A program made the position numbers and the translations under genes. A model generated the notes under the pieces. It was not told the DNA's origin and ran no database searches. It saw only the letters and a program-made list of their open reading frames with translations. From positions 1-61,789 of the forward strand of contig JAZKBN010000057.1 of NCBI GenBank assembly GCA_040388605.1: DNA of 61,789 nucleotides. The letters are read 5' to 3'. Positions 27,206 to 37,900 of the stretch are shown here, in pieces. Origin of the DNA: JAZKBN01 sp040388605. Its GTDB lineage: Bacteria > Bacteroidota > Bacteroidia > Cytophagales > Flexibacteraceae. Every line of letters starts with the position of its first letter. Within the stretch, counting starts at the first letter, position 1.

Positions 27206-29545
27206 TTGGAATCAACTAAATCTATTAAGCGTTTTGCCATAAGGCCGGGCGCTGTGCGTGAAATACCGGCAAGGCTGAAGTCAATATTTACTGACAGGGC
27301 ATTTTTAGTGTCGATCTTGGGCGGGCTTATATATTTAGCGGTAATACATTATGCCGGGTATGCGCACCTGAACCCTGAATCTTATACAGACCGTGACGAT
27401 GGTCTGATTAGTTACAGCCATGCCGTAAACCTGTTAAAAAACGGGTTTATAGGCGTTTCACCATCCGGCGGCAGGGTAGAAGGGTACAGCACCACGGGCT
27501 TGTTCATAAGCCATTTATTGGCAGCATCAGCGGGAATAAGCTATCATAAATATACTGTGCTGCAAACATGGGCGGGTATTTTCCTGTTCGGCTTCCTGTT
27601 CGTAAAGTTGTTCGGGAGAAGATACATGATCGGCCTGGCATTAGCCTTACCTTCGGCATACCTCTACTGCTTTGCCGACAGGTTCCTACAATGGCATGGG
27701 GCCGGTCTTGAAAACGCCCTGAACGAAGCCGTTTTTCTGGCCCTGCTTTGGGCTATGCTGCAATATGTTAAAAAGGAAACAAGCGCCTGGCTGGCGCCCC
27801 TGCTGGTGTTTGCATGCTTTACCCGCATGGAAAACATAATTTATATAGCCCCCCTTTGCCTGCTGCTGCTGTTTTATGTGCTCGAAGGCAAACCGGGCGT
27901 ATGGCTGAGCGGGAGAGTAAGCAAAAGTCTTATACTGCAGTTGTTTCTTGCTGCAGGCGCTGTACTGCTTATTAATATTTGGAGATATTGGTATTTCGGC
28001 TCTTTTGAGCCTAATTCATCGGCCGCTCAGGATATTTCAATAGGCTATAACATACACCGCGTGCTTGCTTTGGATCCTGAGTACCTGGCATCCTGCCGCG
28101 ATTATTTCGGGCAGGTAGCAGGCTATAACCTGGGCTGGGTATGGCTTGCCGTGCTGCCCCTTGCCGTAATCGGCAGCCCCGGAATAAACAGCCGTTTCGT
28201 ACTTTCCTTTGCGGCAGTGCTTACAGGCATGGCATTGGTGCACGTCTTCGTATTTCATACCGGCAGGCTTGATATTTGCCGGTATGCAAGCCACATAGGC
28301 CCGGTTTCTGTTTCGGCGGCATTTTTCATAATGGCAGATCTCAAACGGGAGAACCTGCTTAAAATACTGCCGGTCATTCCTGTTGTGTTTATAGCTTTCG
28401 TGTTTGCGCTGTACTTAAATATAAATTCTAAAAACGATCTCTGCTGCCCCGCCGAGGGTTTCGATGCCATAAAGCAGGGTTTCATGAACGAAGCCGGGAA
28501 ACAGCAGATATACAGGCCCTCCATATCAAACCCTGATTTAGGTTGGCTATCCATCGACAAGCAGTTTAACATTCTCGACTTGGGTATTTTGGGAAGCCCC
28601 GAGCTGGGCTCAATGAACAAGCACTTCTTCCTGAAAAAGGGGTATTTCCTAAACCTCTACGCCCCCGACCTTATTGAAGCGCATGCCGACTGGATAAGAG
28701 GCTATGACTGGCTTTTTGCCGACCAGGATTTCGCGCAGCTTTATGAGCCCGTATCCAGGGTCTTTCTTCCCGGGGCTGATACCAATCAGCTGCCTGCCGC
28801 AGGCATGTATGTTAGGAAAGCCATGAAGGCCGGCAGCGGGACACCTGAGCGCAAATTTTACGAGCACCTTGAGCATTTACGTGCAACGCAGGCCGCAGGT
28901 GACGAATGGCTTAAAGCATTACAGGCCGAGCTGGGCACCATACCCGTATCGGCAAGGCCGGAGCAGCTGGCTTATATAGTAAGAAACCTGTTCAGGTACC
29001 TGCCCGAGTTAAGGGAATTAGGTGTTACAGGCGATGTATTGTCCGTCTTTAACCCATATAAGGCTAAACCTTATGCTGAAATAATGCTTACCGCGTATAA
29101 AACCCGGGGCTGGAATAAGGCACTGGTTAAATACCTGATTCTTGAGCAAATACGAAACAGGTTCAATATGCCGGGGCTCAACAGCCTGGCCGATTTAAGC
29201 AGCCCGGAAGCTGTTGTAAAGGGTATTGAACCCAAAGAAACCAACGGGTTCAGGTTCTATATAAAAGACAGCACCATGGTGCTTATAAGGCCCCTTGAAG
29301 CAGATACTGCGTATGACACCAAGTTTTATGTGCACGTATTCCCTACAGATACCGCAGCTATGCCCACTGTCCTGCGAAAACGCGGATCAACGGGTGCCGA
29401 TTTTAAATTCGATATCTTCCGGGTAACAATAGGCGACCGGGAAATGGCGCTGGTGCCACTCCCCGCCTGGCCAATTGACCATTTAAATATAGGCCAGTAT
29501 GATGAAAAGGGAGCTAAGTGGCATGGGCATTTACAGCTGAGGTAA
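27206..29545 (+). CDS. GT-C membrane glycosyltransferase, arabinofuranosyltransferase (AftB)-like
   Basis: The product is ~779 aa from a TTG at 27206 (MESTKSIKRF); a GTG at 27254 is an alternative. The frame is open to 26954, but the first ~80 residues from there look non-coding and run into the recombinase start. The first membrane helix (FLVSILGGLIYLAVIHYAGY) leads to DRDDGLISYSHAVNLLKNG followed by GRVEGYSTTG, matching the DDxxIxxRYAxNLxxG...RVEGYTN signature of prenyl-phosphate-sugar-dependent GT-C enzymes such as AftB, with catalytic Asp in the first periplasmic loop. About ten hydrophobic helices follow to residue ~405, then a ~370-residue soluble C-terminal domain (NPDLGWLSIDKQFNILDLGI). 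It would transfer sugars from a lipid-linked donor at the outer face of the inner membrane. It is convergent with wzt and shares a terminator. Substrate unknown. Confidence 0.75.
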   Translation: MESTKSIKRFAIRPGAVREIPARLKSIFTDRAFLVSILGGLIYLAVIHYAGYAHLNPESYTDRDDGLISYSHAVNLLKNGFIGVSPSGGRVEGYSTTGLFISHLLAASAGISYHKYTVLQTWAGIFLFGFLFVKLFGRRYMIGLALALPSAYLYCFADRFLQWHGAGLENALNEAVFLALLWAMLQYVKKETSAWLAPLLVFACFTRMENIIYIAPLCLLLLFYVLEGKPGVWLSGRVSKSLILQLFLAAGAVLLINIWRYWYFGSFEPNSSAAQDISIGYNIHRVLALDPEYLASCRDYFGQVAGYNLGWVWLAVLPLAVIGSPGINSRFVLSFAAVLTGMALVHVFVFHTGRLDICRYASHIGPVSVSAAFFIMADLKRENLLKILPVIPVVFIAFVFALYLNINSKNDLCCPAEGFDAIKQGFMNEAGKQQIYRPSISNPDLGWLSIDKQFNILDLGILGSPELGSMNKHFFLKKGYFLNLYAPDLIEAHADWIRGYDWLFADQDFAQLYEPVSRVFLPGADTNQLPAAGMYVRKAMKAGSGTPERKFYEHLEHLRATQAAGDEWLKALQAELGTIPVSARPEQLAYIVRNLFRYLPELRELGVTGDVLSVFNPYKAKPYAEIMLTAYKTRGWNKALVKYLILEQIRNRFNMPGLNSLADLSSPEAVVKGIEPKETNGFRFYIKDSTMVLIRPLEADTAYDTKFYVHVFPTDTAAMPTVLRKRGSTGADFKFDIFRVTIGDREMALVPLPAWPIDHLNIGQYDEKGAKWHGHLQLR

Positions 29546-29633
29546 AGGTATGATTAAGCCTCTGAACTGGCGGGTTTGGCCTGTTAATTTACATAAACCT
29601 CCGTTTGTAAAACTTAACGGGCTTGAAAAATAA

Positions 29634-29663
29634 AAAAGACCCCGATTTATGCCGGGGTCTTTT
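29634..29663. terminator. Bidirectional terminator between the GT-C gene and wzt
   Basis: AAAAGACCCCG (29634-29644) and CGGGGTCTTTT (29653-29663) are perfect reverse complements around an eight-base loop. A-runs on one side and T-runs on the other let it end transcripts from both convergent genes, whose stop codons lie at 29545 and 29682. Confidence 0.9.
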
Positions 29664-29681
29664 ATGAATTATGCGCTTGGC

Positions 29682-30992
29682 CTATATGCTGCCAAGGTGC
29701 ATGGCATCGTCCCATTGGTGGTCTACGTGGAAGAGGCCTATGCGATGGTTTTTGTCAATATTATAGCCGCTCTTGTAAGGGTCCATGTACGGAACGGTAA
29801 AGCGATAGGCTTCGGTTACGCGGTCTATACCTTCCTGGTTATGCAGCTGCAGCACAAGGTCTATATGGTAATCTCCCTTGGCAAGGAAAGTGGGGGCCAC
29901 CACGCAGCTTACTTCGCTTACGCCCATGGGCAGTTTATAAATTTTGCCGTGCACCGAACCTGAATCAATAAGGACCAGGTTTTGAATATCATCGGCAATA
30001 ATAAACTGGGTGCCTACGCGCGCGCCTTCCTCGTAGCTCTGTATGGTGAATACAGCCTGGAAAGGCATAGTGGCATCAAGGAATTCAGGATTAACGCCAT
30101 CAGGCGTGATAATGCGGAAATCAATGATTTTGGCAATCAGGCTCAGGTTAGAGTCGCGCTTCCGATCTGCAATGGACAAGCCCGCACCAATCTGGCCCTT
30201 ATTTTCAAGGTATTTCTCAATACCTTTTTCAATATCGCCGGTGAACTTCATGGTGCCTTTCTCCATAACAATAGCCCTGTTGCACAGGGCGCGAACAGCG
30301 GCCAGCTGGTGGCTTACAAAAAGTACGGTGCGGCCCTGTCCGGCTACCTCGCCCATTTTGCCCAGGCACTTCTTTTGGAAGTCGGCATCGCCTACGGCGA
30401 GCACTTCATCCACAATAAGTATTTCAGGGTCAAGGTGTGCTGCTACGGCAAAAGCGAGGCGCACATACATGCCCGATGAGTAACGCTTAACGGGAGTATC
30501 AATAAAGCGCTCAACACCGCTGAAATCAACTATCTCATCGAATTTCCTTACGATTTCGTTCTTGGTCATACCAAGTATGGCGCCGTTCAGGAAAATGTTT
30601 TCTCGCCCGCTCAGGTCAGGGTGGAAACCGGTACCTACTTCGAGCAGGCTCGCAATGCGGCCGCGTACCTTAATGCTGCCCGATGTAGGCAATGTTACGC
30701 GGCTAAGTATCTTAAGAAGGGTGCTTTTACCTGCGCCGTTCTTACCGATAATGCCTATGGCCTCACCTGATTTAATATCAAAGCTGACGTCCCTGAGGGC
30801 CCAGAATTCGTTAATGTCGGCTACTTCAGCGGGCTTAACATGCCCGCCTACCTTAATTTTTGAAAACGGGTCTTCTTTGCCTTTCTTCCTGGCCCAATAC
30901 CTGTTCCACTCACTAACCAGCGATCCTGTGCCTATTGCGCCCAATCGGTAACGCTTGCTCACATTCTCTGCTCTGATAACTACATGCGACAT
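29682..30992 (-). CDS. wzt: Polysaccharide ABC exporter ATPase, Wzt type with C-terminal carbohydrate-binding domain
   Basis: The product is 436 aa. The nucleotide-binding domain has Walker A GKNGAGKST at residues 83-91, signature SSGMY at 172-176, Walker B ILIVDE at 191-196 and the H-loop in FVSHQ. Before Walker A there is the long insert typical of O-antigen/teichoic acid exporters (residues ~18-60, with WALRDVSFDI at ~64-73). Residues ~260-436 form an extra beta-rich domain (FQAVFTIQSYEE, then VGTQFIIADD, YHIDLVLQL) matching Wzt C-terminal domains that recognise the modified end of the glycan. With the permease 19 bp upstream it forms an exporter that flips a lipid-linked polysaccharide across the inner membrane. 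In T9SS bacteria such an exporter handles the anionic LPS to which cargo proteins are attached; that link here is inference. Confidence 0.92.
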   Translation of the reverse strand: MSHVVIRAENVSKRYRLGAIGTGSLVSEWNRYWARKKGKEDPFSKIKVGGHVKPAEVADINEFWALRDVSFDIKSGEAIGIIGKNGAGKSTLLKILSRVTLPTSGSIKVRGRIASLLEVGTGFHPDLSGRENIFLNGAILGMTKNEIVRKFDEIVDFSGVERFIDTPVKRYSSGMYVRLAFAVAAHLDPEILIVDEVLAVGDADFQKKCLGKMGEVAGQGRTVLFVSHQLAAVRALCNRAIVMEKGTMKFTGDIEKGIEKYLENKGQIGAGLSIADRKRDSNLSLIAKIIDFRIITPDGVNPEFLDATMPFQAVFTIQSYEEGARVGTQFIIADDIQNLVLIDSGSVHGKIYKLPMGVSEVSCVVAPTFLAKGDYHIDLVLQLHNQEGIDRVTEAYRFTVPYMDPYKSGYNIDKNHRIGLFHVDHQWDDAMHLGSI

Positions 30993-31011
30993 ATAAATAA
31001 TTCAGTAAGGC

Positions 31012-31905
31012 TCAGATAACGTCCATGAAAGTTTTCTCGGACTTATTAAACATAATAACGCCGACAAACAGTATAGCCAATGAGCAAATTGAACTGTAGG
31101 CAAAATACCCCCAGTTAACCATTCCCACATCAAAAATGCCGATGCGGAAGCTTTCCAACAGGTAAGAAACCGGGTTTAAAACAATAACCTGTTTGCTGAA
31201 GCTGCCATCTTTCAGGAATTTGAGAGAGTATATAACAGGCGAGGCATACATAAGCAGTTGTATGGCAAATGTAGCCACATAAATAAGATCGCGGAAACGG
31301 GTTGTAAGTGAGCTTACAATAAGCCCCAAGCCCAGGCCGAGCGCGCCGGTAAGAAACAATATAACCGGCAGCATGAGCGTGAATGCATTAAAGTGCAGCG
31401 TTATTTTGCCCATAACAACATACCATACCAGCATTACTAAAAAAACGCCGAATTGTATGCCGAAGTTAAGCAGGTTAATAAGCAGGGTACCCAAAGGGCT
31501 TATAAGCCTTGGGAAATACACTTTGCCGAAGAGCGATGCATTGAGGGTAAAGGTTGCGCCGCCTTTTGTAAAACAGGTAGAGAAAAAGGTCCAGAGGGTA
31601 AGACCGGCCATGTAAAAGAGGGCGCTTGGAATACCATCGGTTGGTATGTGTGCAACCCTGCCGAATACGAACATAAATATTACCGTTGTGAGCACCGGCT
31701 GCAGAACAAACCACAGCGGGCCTAAAACGGTCTGTTTGTAAACGGCCACAAAATCGCGGCGAACGAACATGCGGAGCAAATCCCGGTAGCTCCAAATTTC
31801 TTTAAAAGGGATATTAAACCATGAGGGATTCGGTTTAATTTCAATATCCCACTTTTCGGCCGCCTCTGTTTCCCGGGCGGCTATACTACTGTCAGCGTTT
31901 GTCAT
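31012..31905 (-). CDS. wzm: Polysaccharide ABC exporter permease, Wzm type (ABC-2)
   Basis: The product is 297 aa from the ATG at 31905, chosen over a TTG at 31926 because AAAGGAA lies just upstream of the ATG. The cytoplasmic N-terminus has FKEIWSYRDLLRMFVRRDF followed by VVYKQTVLGP-like VYKQTVLGPLW, the entry motif of O-antigen and teichoic acid ABC-2 permeases. Six membrane segments follow (LQPVLTTVIFMFVFGRVAH, FYMAGLTLWTFFSTCF, LLINLLNFGIQFGVFLVMLV, LMLPVILFLTGALGLGLGLI, YVATFAIQLLMYASPVIY and the last near YFAYSSICSLAILFVGVIMF). It pairs with Wzt to export a lipid-linked polysaccharide. It follows giant B by 50 bp on the same strand and is separated from wzt by 19 bp, so the two form an operon, with a possible promoter of its own at 31924-31931. 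Confidence 0.92.
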   Translation of the reverse strand: MTNADSSIAARETEAAEKWDIEIKPNPSWFNIPFKEIWSYRDLLRMFVRRDFVAVYKQTVLGPLWFVLQPVLTTVIFMFVFGRVAHIPTDGIPSALFYMAGLTLWTFFSTCFTKGGATFTLNASLFGKVYFPRLISPLGTLLINLLNFGIQFGVFLVMLVWYVVMGKITLHFNAFTLMLPVILFLTGALGLGLGLIVSSLTTRFRDLIYVATFAIQLLMYASPVIYSLKFLKDGSFSKQVIVLNPVSYLLESFRIGIFDVGMVNWGYFAYSSICSLAILFVGVIMFNKSEKTFMDVI

Positions 31906-31923
31906 TAATTTCCTTTCGGCAGG

Positions 31924-31931
31924 CAAAGATA
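31924..31931 (-). promoter_or_regulatory. Candidate -7 promoter element for wzm-wzt
   Basis: Read on the minus strand, this is TATCTTTG, an exact TAnnTTTG match, 19 bp before the wzm ATG and after the giant B stop. It would allow the exporter genes to be expressed independently of the 15.5-kb gene upstream. The -33 region is not clear. Confidence 0.45.
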
Positions 31932-31954
31932 GTATTATTTAACTAAAATGTATA

Positions 31955-34900
31955 TCACAGTATGCGAAGCTTACGGTACACCCGTTCGTTATTTCTGATA
32001 ATCAACACATTATATAAACCAGGTAACAATTCAGAAACATCAACACGATTGCTTGCCGCATTGGCCGGTAATTCGGCATTGAGTACTTGCCTGCCTGTGA
32101 GATCGTAAATCTCCAGGCTTACCCCGTCTTCAGCATTGCTGATAAAGAGCTCGCCGCGGGCAGGGTTGGGGTAAATGCCGGGTTTTATGTTGGCTGATTC
32201 CTTATCGAAATTCACATGTCTTAGTCCGGAGAACATGTAAGTGCCGTTAATATCTGTCTGGCGTAAGCGGTAGTAAACAGTACCGGCAGGCGAATCGGTA
32301 AAATTATCGGTAAAGCTGTATGCTTTCAGGCCGGTATTATTACCGCCTGCGGCTACCTTACCCACCTGCTCAAATGTTACGCCGTCGAAACTGCGCTCTA
32401 CCATGAACCATGCGGCATCCTGCTCGCTCGTGGTTGTCCATTTCAGCGAAACGCTGTTTTGCTTACGTACAGCATCGAAGGAGAGAAAGGTTACAGGTAA
32501 GGGGAAATCATCGCCGCCGAGTGTTATCCTGCTGAAATCAGGAATGGTTTCGGCGTTTGTGAACACATTGCCTGCAGTTGTGCCGCTGTATGCCACCCAG
32601 CCGGGATTAGGGGTGTTATAAGGCAGCGCAGCGCGATATACCTTGGTAAGCCCGCCTGCGGTAAAGCCGTTAAGCTCGGCATCCATATAAGTGAATGTAA
32701 CAATGGCATCTTTGGCCCCTGTGTTGCCCGGCTCAATATCATAGTAGCGGGCAATGCTGCGGCCATACGGCGACCTGTTGTTAGCCGACAACGTTTTACC
32801 CGCAGGCATGGTTACCCGTGTAACGGTTGTTCCGTTGCCCATAGCCGTGGTGCCTGCATTAAGTGTAAGTCCCATGCCTGTATTATAAACAGTGCTTGTT
32901 GAAGCCATATCGCGGGTGGTTCTTACAGAACCTATAACGCGGGATGAATTGGCATTGCTTTCCGTTACCACCGAGGTGGCCGATATGTCGATAATACCTG
33001 TAGTATCAACCAGTAAGCCATTGGTGGTGCTTATGTTCCCGTTAACGGTTAAGTCGCCGACAATAGTGGCCGTGCCGGAAGCCGTGCGGTTCATGCTCAG
33101 CGCTGCCAATGTATGATTGGCAGCGCTGCTTTGGTCGAAGCTGAAAGAGCCAAGAGGGCCCGTGCCGCCTATACTGAGCACAGATGATGAAGAGCCTGCA
33201 AGCGTACCCGTTCCGCTTATTGAGGTTGCGTTCAACTCCAGCGTATTGCCGTTAAGAGCCAGCAAACCATCGTTGGTCACTACACCGGTAAAGCGTGCAT
33301 TGCTGCCCAGCAATACTGTTGCGGCGCTGTTAGTAATGCTGAGGTTGTTAATCCTGTTGCTTGTTCCGGGCGTGCTTGCGGCATCGAGGTTGAGCATATA
33401 AGCGCTGCCGCCTGTAAACAGTAAATTGGATGCGGCAGAACCACGAAGATAACCTGAGCCTGTGTTGGCGCTGCCGTCGAGATACAGGGTAAAGCTGCCT
33501 AAATTCAGGTTACCGGCCGTAAGCGCCTGTGTGCCGCTGATATGCAAATCTGAACCGAGGGCGATATTGCTGCCTGTGCCGTAATTTACTGTAAAGTCGT
33601 GCAGCGTCATTTCAGAAGAAGTACCGCCAAAGGTAAGCACCATGCCTGCCGAACCTGCATTAAGCACCAAATCTGATGCGGAAGAGCCTCTCAGGGAGCC
33701 TGTGCCTGCATAGGTTATGGGCGCAGTCATGGTAAGCTTCTTACCGCTGAGGTCTAAGATGCTGCCGGTGGCCAGGCTGATGCCGCCGCTGTACAGGTTA
33801 TTGCTGATACCCACATAACCACCGGTACGGGTAACGGCCATGGTTTTAATAAAATTACTAGTACCCTCTGTGCTGTTATCCAGCGGGAGCGTCAGGGCTC
33901 CGGTACCTGATATGTTCAGCGCCGCGTTGGCAGAGCCTGTAAGCTGGCCTGTGCCGCTTATGCTTCCGCTAAGGCCAAGAGTTTTATCGTTAAGGGCAAT
34001 GTTGCCGGTTAAGGCCAGGGTGCCTGATATGTTCGCGTTACCGCCAAGGCTTACAACAGCTGCTGCATTCCCTGTGCTGAAATTGCTGAACAGGTTGGTG
34101 GTTCCCGGTGTTGACTGGTCAGGCGTAAAGGTGGCCGATGCCGCCGATGCCCCGAAAACAACCTGGGAAGAGCCGGAGCCCTTTACCGTTCCGGAACCGC
34201 TGAGGATGCCGTTTATGTTCAGTACATTGCTGCCTATGCCCAAAATGCCGCTGGTAAGAGTAAGCGATGTTCCTGCATAAACATCGCTGCTCAAGCCTAT
34301 CGGGTTGGTGCCGCCGGGGTTTATTACCAGGTTCCTGATGGTTTTGTCGGCAGTGCTGCCGCTCATTTTCAGGGTTGCACCGGAGCTGCCCGATGCAAAA
34401 GTTACATCTGACGTTGCTGAACCTTTAATATAGCCGGAGCCATAAGCAGCCGGGCCGGATACAGTAAGCTTCTGCCCGTTAAGATCGAGCACCGAGGCTG
34501 AGAGGCTTAAGCCGCTGCTGCCGGTTACAAGATCATAACCCATGGTAACGGTGCCGTTGCGCGATAGGTTCAGGGTACGGAACATATTGCTGCTGCCGGG
34601 CGTTGTGGCATCGGGGTAAAGGGTGTAAGAACCAGTACCGCTGAGGCTTAAATCAGAAGTCGATGAGCCCCTGATTTTACCGGTACCCGCTATGGTGCCG
34701 CCCATGCTGAACGCGTTGCCGTTCAATATCACGGTACCTGAGGTAAGGGCTGCTGAACCGGATATGCTCAGGTTGCTCCCCAGCGTTACGGTGCCGCCGC
34801 TGCGATTCAAATTAAGGCTGTTCAGGCTGCTTGTGGCTGTAGATGTGGGATCAAACGCAAGAACGCCAAGATCTCCGCTGCCGGTAATGCTGAGCACCGA

Positions 34901-37900
34901 TGTCGATGATCCGCGCAGGTATCCGCCTGAGGTGGTTGCAGTGCCTGTAAGATTCAGGGTATTGCTGCTTAAAACAAAAGCCCCGCTGCTTAAATCAAGG
35001 TTACCGTTTACTGTAAGGGCGCCGCCCAGGGTAACACTGCCGGTGCTTCCCTTGGCTATGCTTAAGTTGCGCAGCACATTAGTGGTGCCGGGTGTACCCT
35101 GGTTAAGTCTGAAACTGCCGAATGCACCACTGCCGCCAATGGTTATATCTGATACAGCCGAGCCTGTAATCTGGCCGGTTCCGGTTCCGGCGGTGCCGTT
35201 TAATGTAAGCGCATTGCCGTTGAGCACCAGGTTGCCTGATGTGAGGTTCATTTGGTTTTGTACAACAACATCGCTGAGGAGGGTAACATCATTACCTGCA
35301 CCCCTTGCCACTGTGAAATTTTGCAGGGTATTAGCCCCGGGTGTTTCATCGAAAATAAGGTTGCTGAAAGCCCCGCTGCCGGTAATGCTGAGATTAGATA
35401 TCGATGAGCCGCGCAGCTTACCCGCCCCGGCAAAGCTGCCGCCCAAAGTAAGCGTATTGCTGCCTATGCCAAACCATCCGTCGGTTACGGTAAGGGTATT
35501 GCTTACTGTAAGATCGCTGGTAAGGGTTACGCTGCCGGTGGCACCTCTGGAAAAGCTGAAGGAGCCCAGGGTATTATAAATGCTGCCCGTAGGATCGAAA
35601 CCTATGCTTCCGAAGGGGCCGGTACCTATAATGTTCAGGTTAGAGCCCGATGTAAGGCGCAGGTACCCGTCTGTAGCTTCAGAAGTGCCGCTCAGGGTAA
35701 GCACCTGCCCGTTAAGGTCAAACTTGCCGTTACGAAGAATAATACGGCCGGTAGAGGTAATGGGGCTTCCCATACGTACCACGCCGGAGCGGTTAATCAC
35801 CAGGCTGTCTACGGTTTCATAGCCGGTTGCAAAACTGAGCGGAGATTCAGCATCGCCGGATCCGCCGAGCACCAACGATGCGCCGCCCTCTGATTTCAGG
35901 AAACCCGAAGCAGACTGCTGCAGGTTGCCTTTTATGCTCAGGGTGCTGTTACGCATATTCAGGGTACCGGCAGTAAGGGTAAGCCTGCCCGATATAATAA
36001 AGTCGCTATCGAACTTAAGTTCCTGGCCGGGGGCATTAAAAGCCAGCCTGCTTATGGTTACGCCCCCGCCCGGCGTGGTGAAGGTGAGCGGCCTGAATAT
36101 GTTTACCGTTTCGTTATACACGCCGGGAATAATGCTTACAAGGGCGCCGTCGGCGGCCAGCTTCAGGGCTCTGCTTAATTTGCAGCCCGGCCACATTTCA
36201 ACGGCATCGAGCACTATGCCTGTGGATGTGGTATCCATTTCGCCGCCGCCTGAGAATATGGCTTTGGCAATATGGGCATCGGTACCGGAGGCTTTAACAA
36301 GCTTAACGCGGCCGTTAATGGTGGTGGCCGGGTAATTCTGGCCACCCACCACATTAATGGTACCGCCGGGCAGGGTCATGCTTACTGCCTTGGTAATGGT
36401 TTTCAGCGGCGCGCCTGCCGAACCGGAATTGGTATCTTTACCGAGGCTGTAATCAACATACAGGCCATTGAAAATGGCCCCGAAATTGGTGCCGTTCTTC
36501 AGGTTGGCTATTGCGAAATTAAAGGTGTTGTTCAGCGCCATGGGGTTGAAGCTGATATACGAGCTGATATTACCGGCATTGGCCGATGAACCGGCCCCGC
36601 CCAGGTTAGCCCATGCCGCAGTGCCGTTATCGCTTACCACACGCAGGCTGGGGGGATCTGTTACCTGGTCGTTGGATGAACCGGTGGTTCCGTAATTTAA
36701 GGTAACATAGCCCGATGTCATGGTATTGCCACCTGCGCTGCGGGTGAGGGTATAATACCTGAAAGGCGATGCTGTATCTATATTAATAAGCGGCGATATG
36801 GTTCTTATAAGCCCCGCATCTGTAAGCGATGCCGTGAACGTATTTGCAGCCGCAGTGCTGAACGTGGTGCTGAAACTGAAGGGCCTGTAAGTATTATCGG
36901 TACCGACAGGGAAGGTGGCGGCAGCCGCAGTGCTGCTCGGGAAGCTGAGCGAAAGCTTTCCTTTTACATAAGAGTTGAGCGAGCCACCGGAAAGACCGCT
37001 TGCAGGCAGGCTTAATGTATAAGCGCCAGGCACCACGAAGCCGTTATTGAGGGTGAGCGCAGTGAGCGTAAGGTTACTGCCCAGCGTTACTTTTTTGCCG
37101 GGGGCATCCATAGTCATATCAAGCTGGGCGCCGCTTACGGCTGTAATAATTACATCCTTGTTAATATCGGCGGCATTAGCTCCTGTAAAGGCGGTAGCGC
37201 CCTGCATCTTTATCTTACCGCCGTTGTTAAGCATGCTGAGCGCATCGTTAAAACGCCCCACATCGCCGGACGAAAGACTGCCACCCGCATTGGCCAGGTT
37301 GGTAACATTCAGCGTATCGAAATTAGGCTGGAAACCGGGGGATACAGAATTATCTGTTGCCGTATTGAGCCAACCGTTATAATCTGCCTTAAAGTTGTGG
37401 CCACCTGCCATGGTTTTCACATTGGCCGGATCGGTATAGCCCCACCAGTTGCCCGAAGCTTCTATGCAGGTCTTATTTTTGTATTTCCAGCCGCCCAGGT
37501 TCAGGTTGCCTCGGGGCTGCCCTATAACCCTTGCAAAAGAGTTATTCTGAATGGTTATAGGCGCATCGAAGGTGCCATAATAAGTGGCGGAGGTTGATAC
37601 GGCCGAATCGAAATAAATGACATTCTTACCGTTACCTGCAAAGTAGTTATTGGTAATGTTGATATTGTTCATAATACCCGGATACGCGGCGGAGCCGCCG
37701 CGGGCACGCAGGTGAATTACGGCCGCACCGCTGTCGGCAGCCGTTGGCGGGGTTCCGTTGCTGCTTATGCTGGCCTTACAGTTGCCGGTAAAGGTGCAAT
37801 TGGTAATATCTATGCTCAGCACATCCATGAGCTGCATACCTCTGTTGGGTATGGCATTCAGGGTACACTTGTCCATAACCACGTACATGTTTCGTACAGG

